Shown piece after piece: positions 63,622-64,000 of a stretch of 64,000 bases of DNA; the stretch's first letter is position 1, and each line of letters begins with the position of its first letter. This DNA comes from Deinococcus hopiensis KR-140. GTDB lineage: Bacteria; Deinococcota; Deinococci; Deinococcales; Deinococcaceae. Both the position numbers and the translations under genes were made by a program. The notes beneath the pieces were generated by a model. The model saw only the letters and a list, made by a program, of their open reading frames with translations. It made no database searches and had not been told where the DNA came from. The DNA lies in the NCBI RefSeq assembly GCF_900176165.1, contig NZ_FWWU01000006.1, positions 186,001-250,000 of the forward strand, in the 5' to 3' direction.

Positions 63622-64000
63622 AAGTGCGACTGAAAAACGTGCTGGAGCGGGTTTTGCCTGATTAGAGGATGGAGGGATGATGGGGCGGAGGTGGTGCCCG
63701 CGTGACGCGGGCGTGACCTCCCAAACGACCTCACCGATGCCAGGTGGAACGTCCTCCAGCCGCTGACCCCACCTGAATTGCTTGTGGGTCGACCGCGCAA
63801 GTGGTCTTTGCAAGAAATTCTGGAGAGCATCTTCTCCGTCCTCCGCGGAGGTCGTGGCCTGGCGGGCGACGGCCTCACGATCTTTCCCCCTGGCAAACAA
63901 CCGACCACGCGCACAGGATGTGGAGGCGGCAAGGCGTGTGGAAAGCGTTGCAGACCAAATTACGTGAAGGTCGTCCGGGTGCGAGAAGGACGCCCTGAGA
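63622..64000 (+). mobile_element. IS5-family (IS427-like) element, copy 2 (runs off window)
   Basis: Starts AAGTGCGACTGAAAAA after TA and matches the reverse complement of 62191-62569 without a visible difference, including the indels in the transposase frame. It reads rightward and continues beyond base 64000. Confidence 0.85.

Overview
The window looks like part of a plasmid or megaplasmid of a Deinococcus species. The base composition is GC-rich. ParA has the deviant Walker A loop (AGGAGKT) that I recall from Deinococcus megaplasmid and chromosome II ParA proteins. A RepA-type initiator lies beside an iteron array. Several genes carry a TANNNT -10 hexamer 5-7 nt before the start codon and no Shine-Dalgarno sequence, which is the leaderless style known in this genus. 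Species and replicon were not verified. No rRNA, tRNA or CRISPR array was seen.

Layout. 1-5.4 kb: decayed DNA, a histidine kinase/response regulator pair, and an IS110 transposase lacking key catalytic residues. 6.2-8 kb: parAB between two near-identical palindromes (probable parS). 8.6-10.9 kb: a second kinase with three GAF domains. 11-18 kb: intact small genes (VOC, DinB) among pseudogenes (MerR/GyrI-like regulator, adenylosuccinate-lyase-like enzyme, sigma-70 factor) and IS debris. 18-25 kb: a 999-aa LOV/PAS/GAF/HD-GYP protein, a methyltransferase, and a TerD-VWA-TerD protein. 25-28 kb: an IS3 element cleanly inserted in an IS630 transposase gene. 28-36.5 kb: a large exported protein, a Pth fragment, a decayed TnpB, a UPF0303 protein, a peroxiredoxin and hypotheticals. 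36.6-38.6 kb: a subtilisin-like lipoprotein protease. 40.4-42.3 kb: repA, an AT-rich tract and 12 iterons, the probable replication origin. 43.8-48 kb: ASCH and VOC genes and nested IS remnants. 48.7-57 kb: nagA, a geranylgeranyl-reductase-like oxidoreductase, two small secreted proteins, a methyltransferase and a second HD-GYP protein. 57-64 kb: DUF1330 and MBL-fold proteins, an IS982 element, IS200 debris, and two inverted identical IS5-type copies around a spermidine-synthase-like gene, the second copy running off the window.

Function. The maintenance module (parAB with flanking palindromes, repA with iterons) defines an independently replicating and segregating molecule. The accessory load is rich in signalling (two hybrid-sensor-like kinases, one response regulator, two HD-GYP c-di-GMP phosphodiesterase-type proteins, one with a complete LOV photosensor signature) and in small stress or modification enzymes. 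Much of the DNA between intact genes is eroded: frameshifted IS elements, fragments of housekeeping genes, and two dispersed repeat families. One of these families appears to be orphaned left ends of IS200/IS605 elements.
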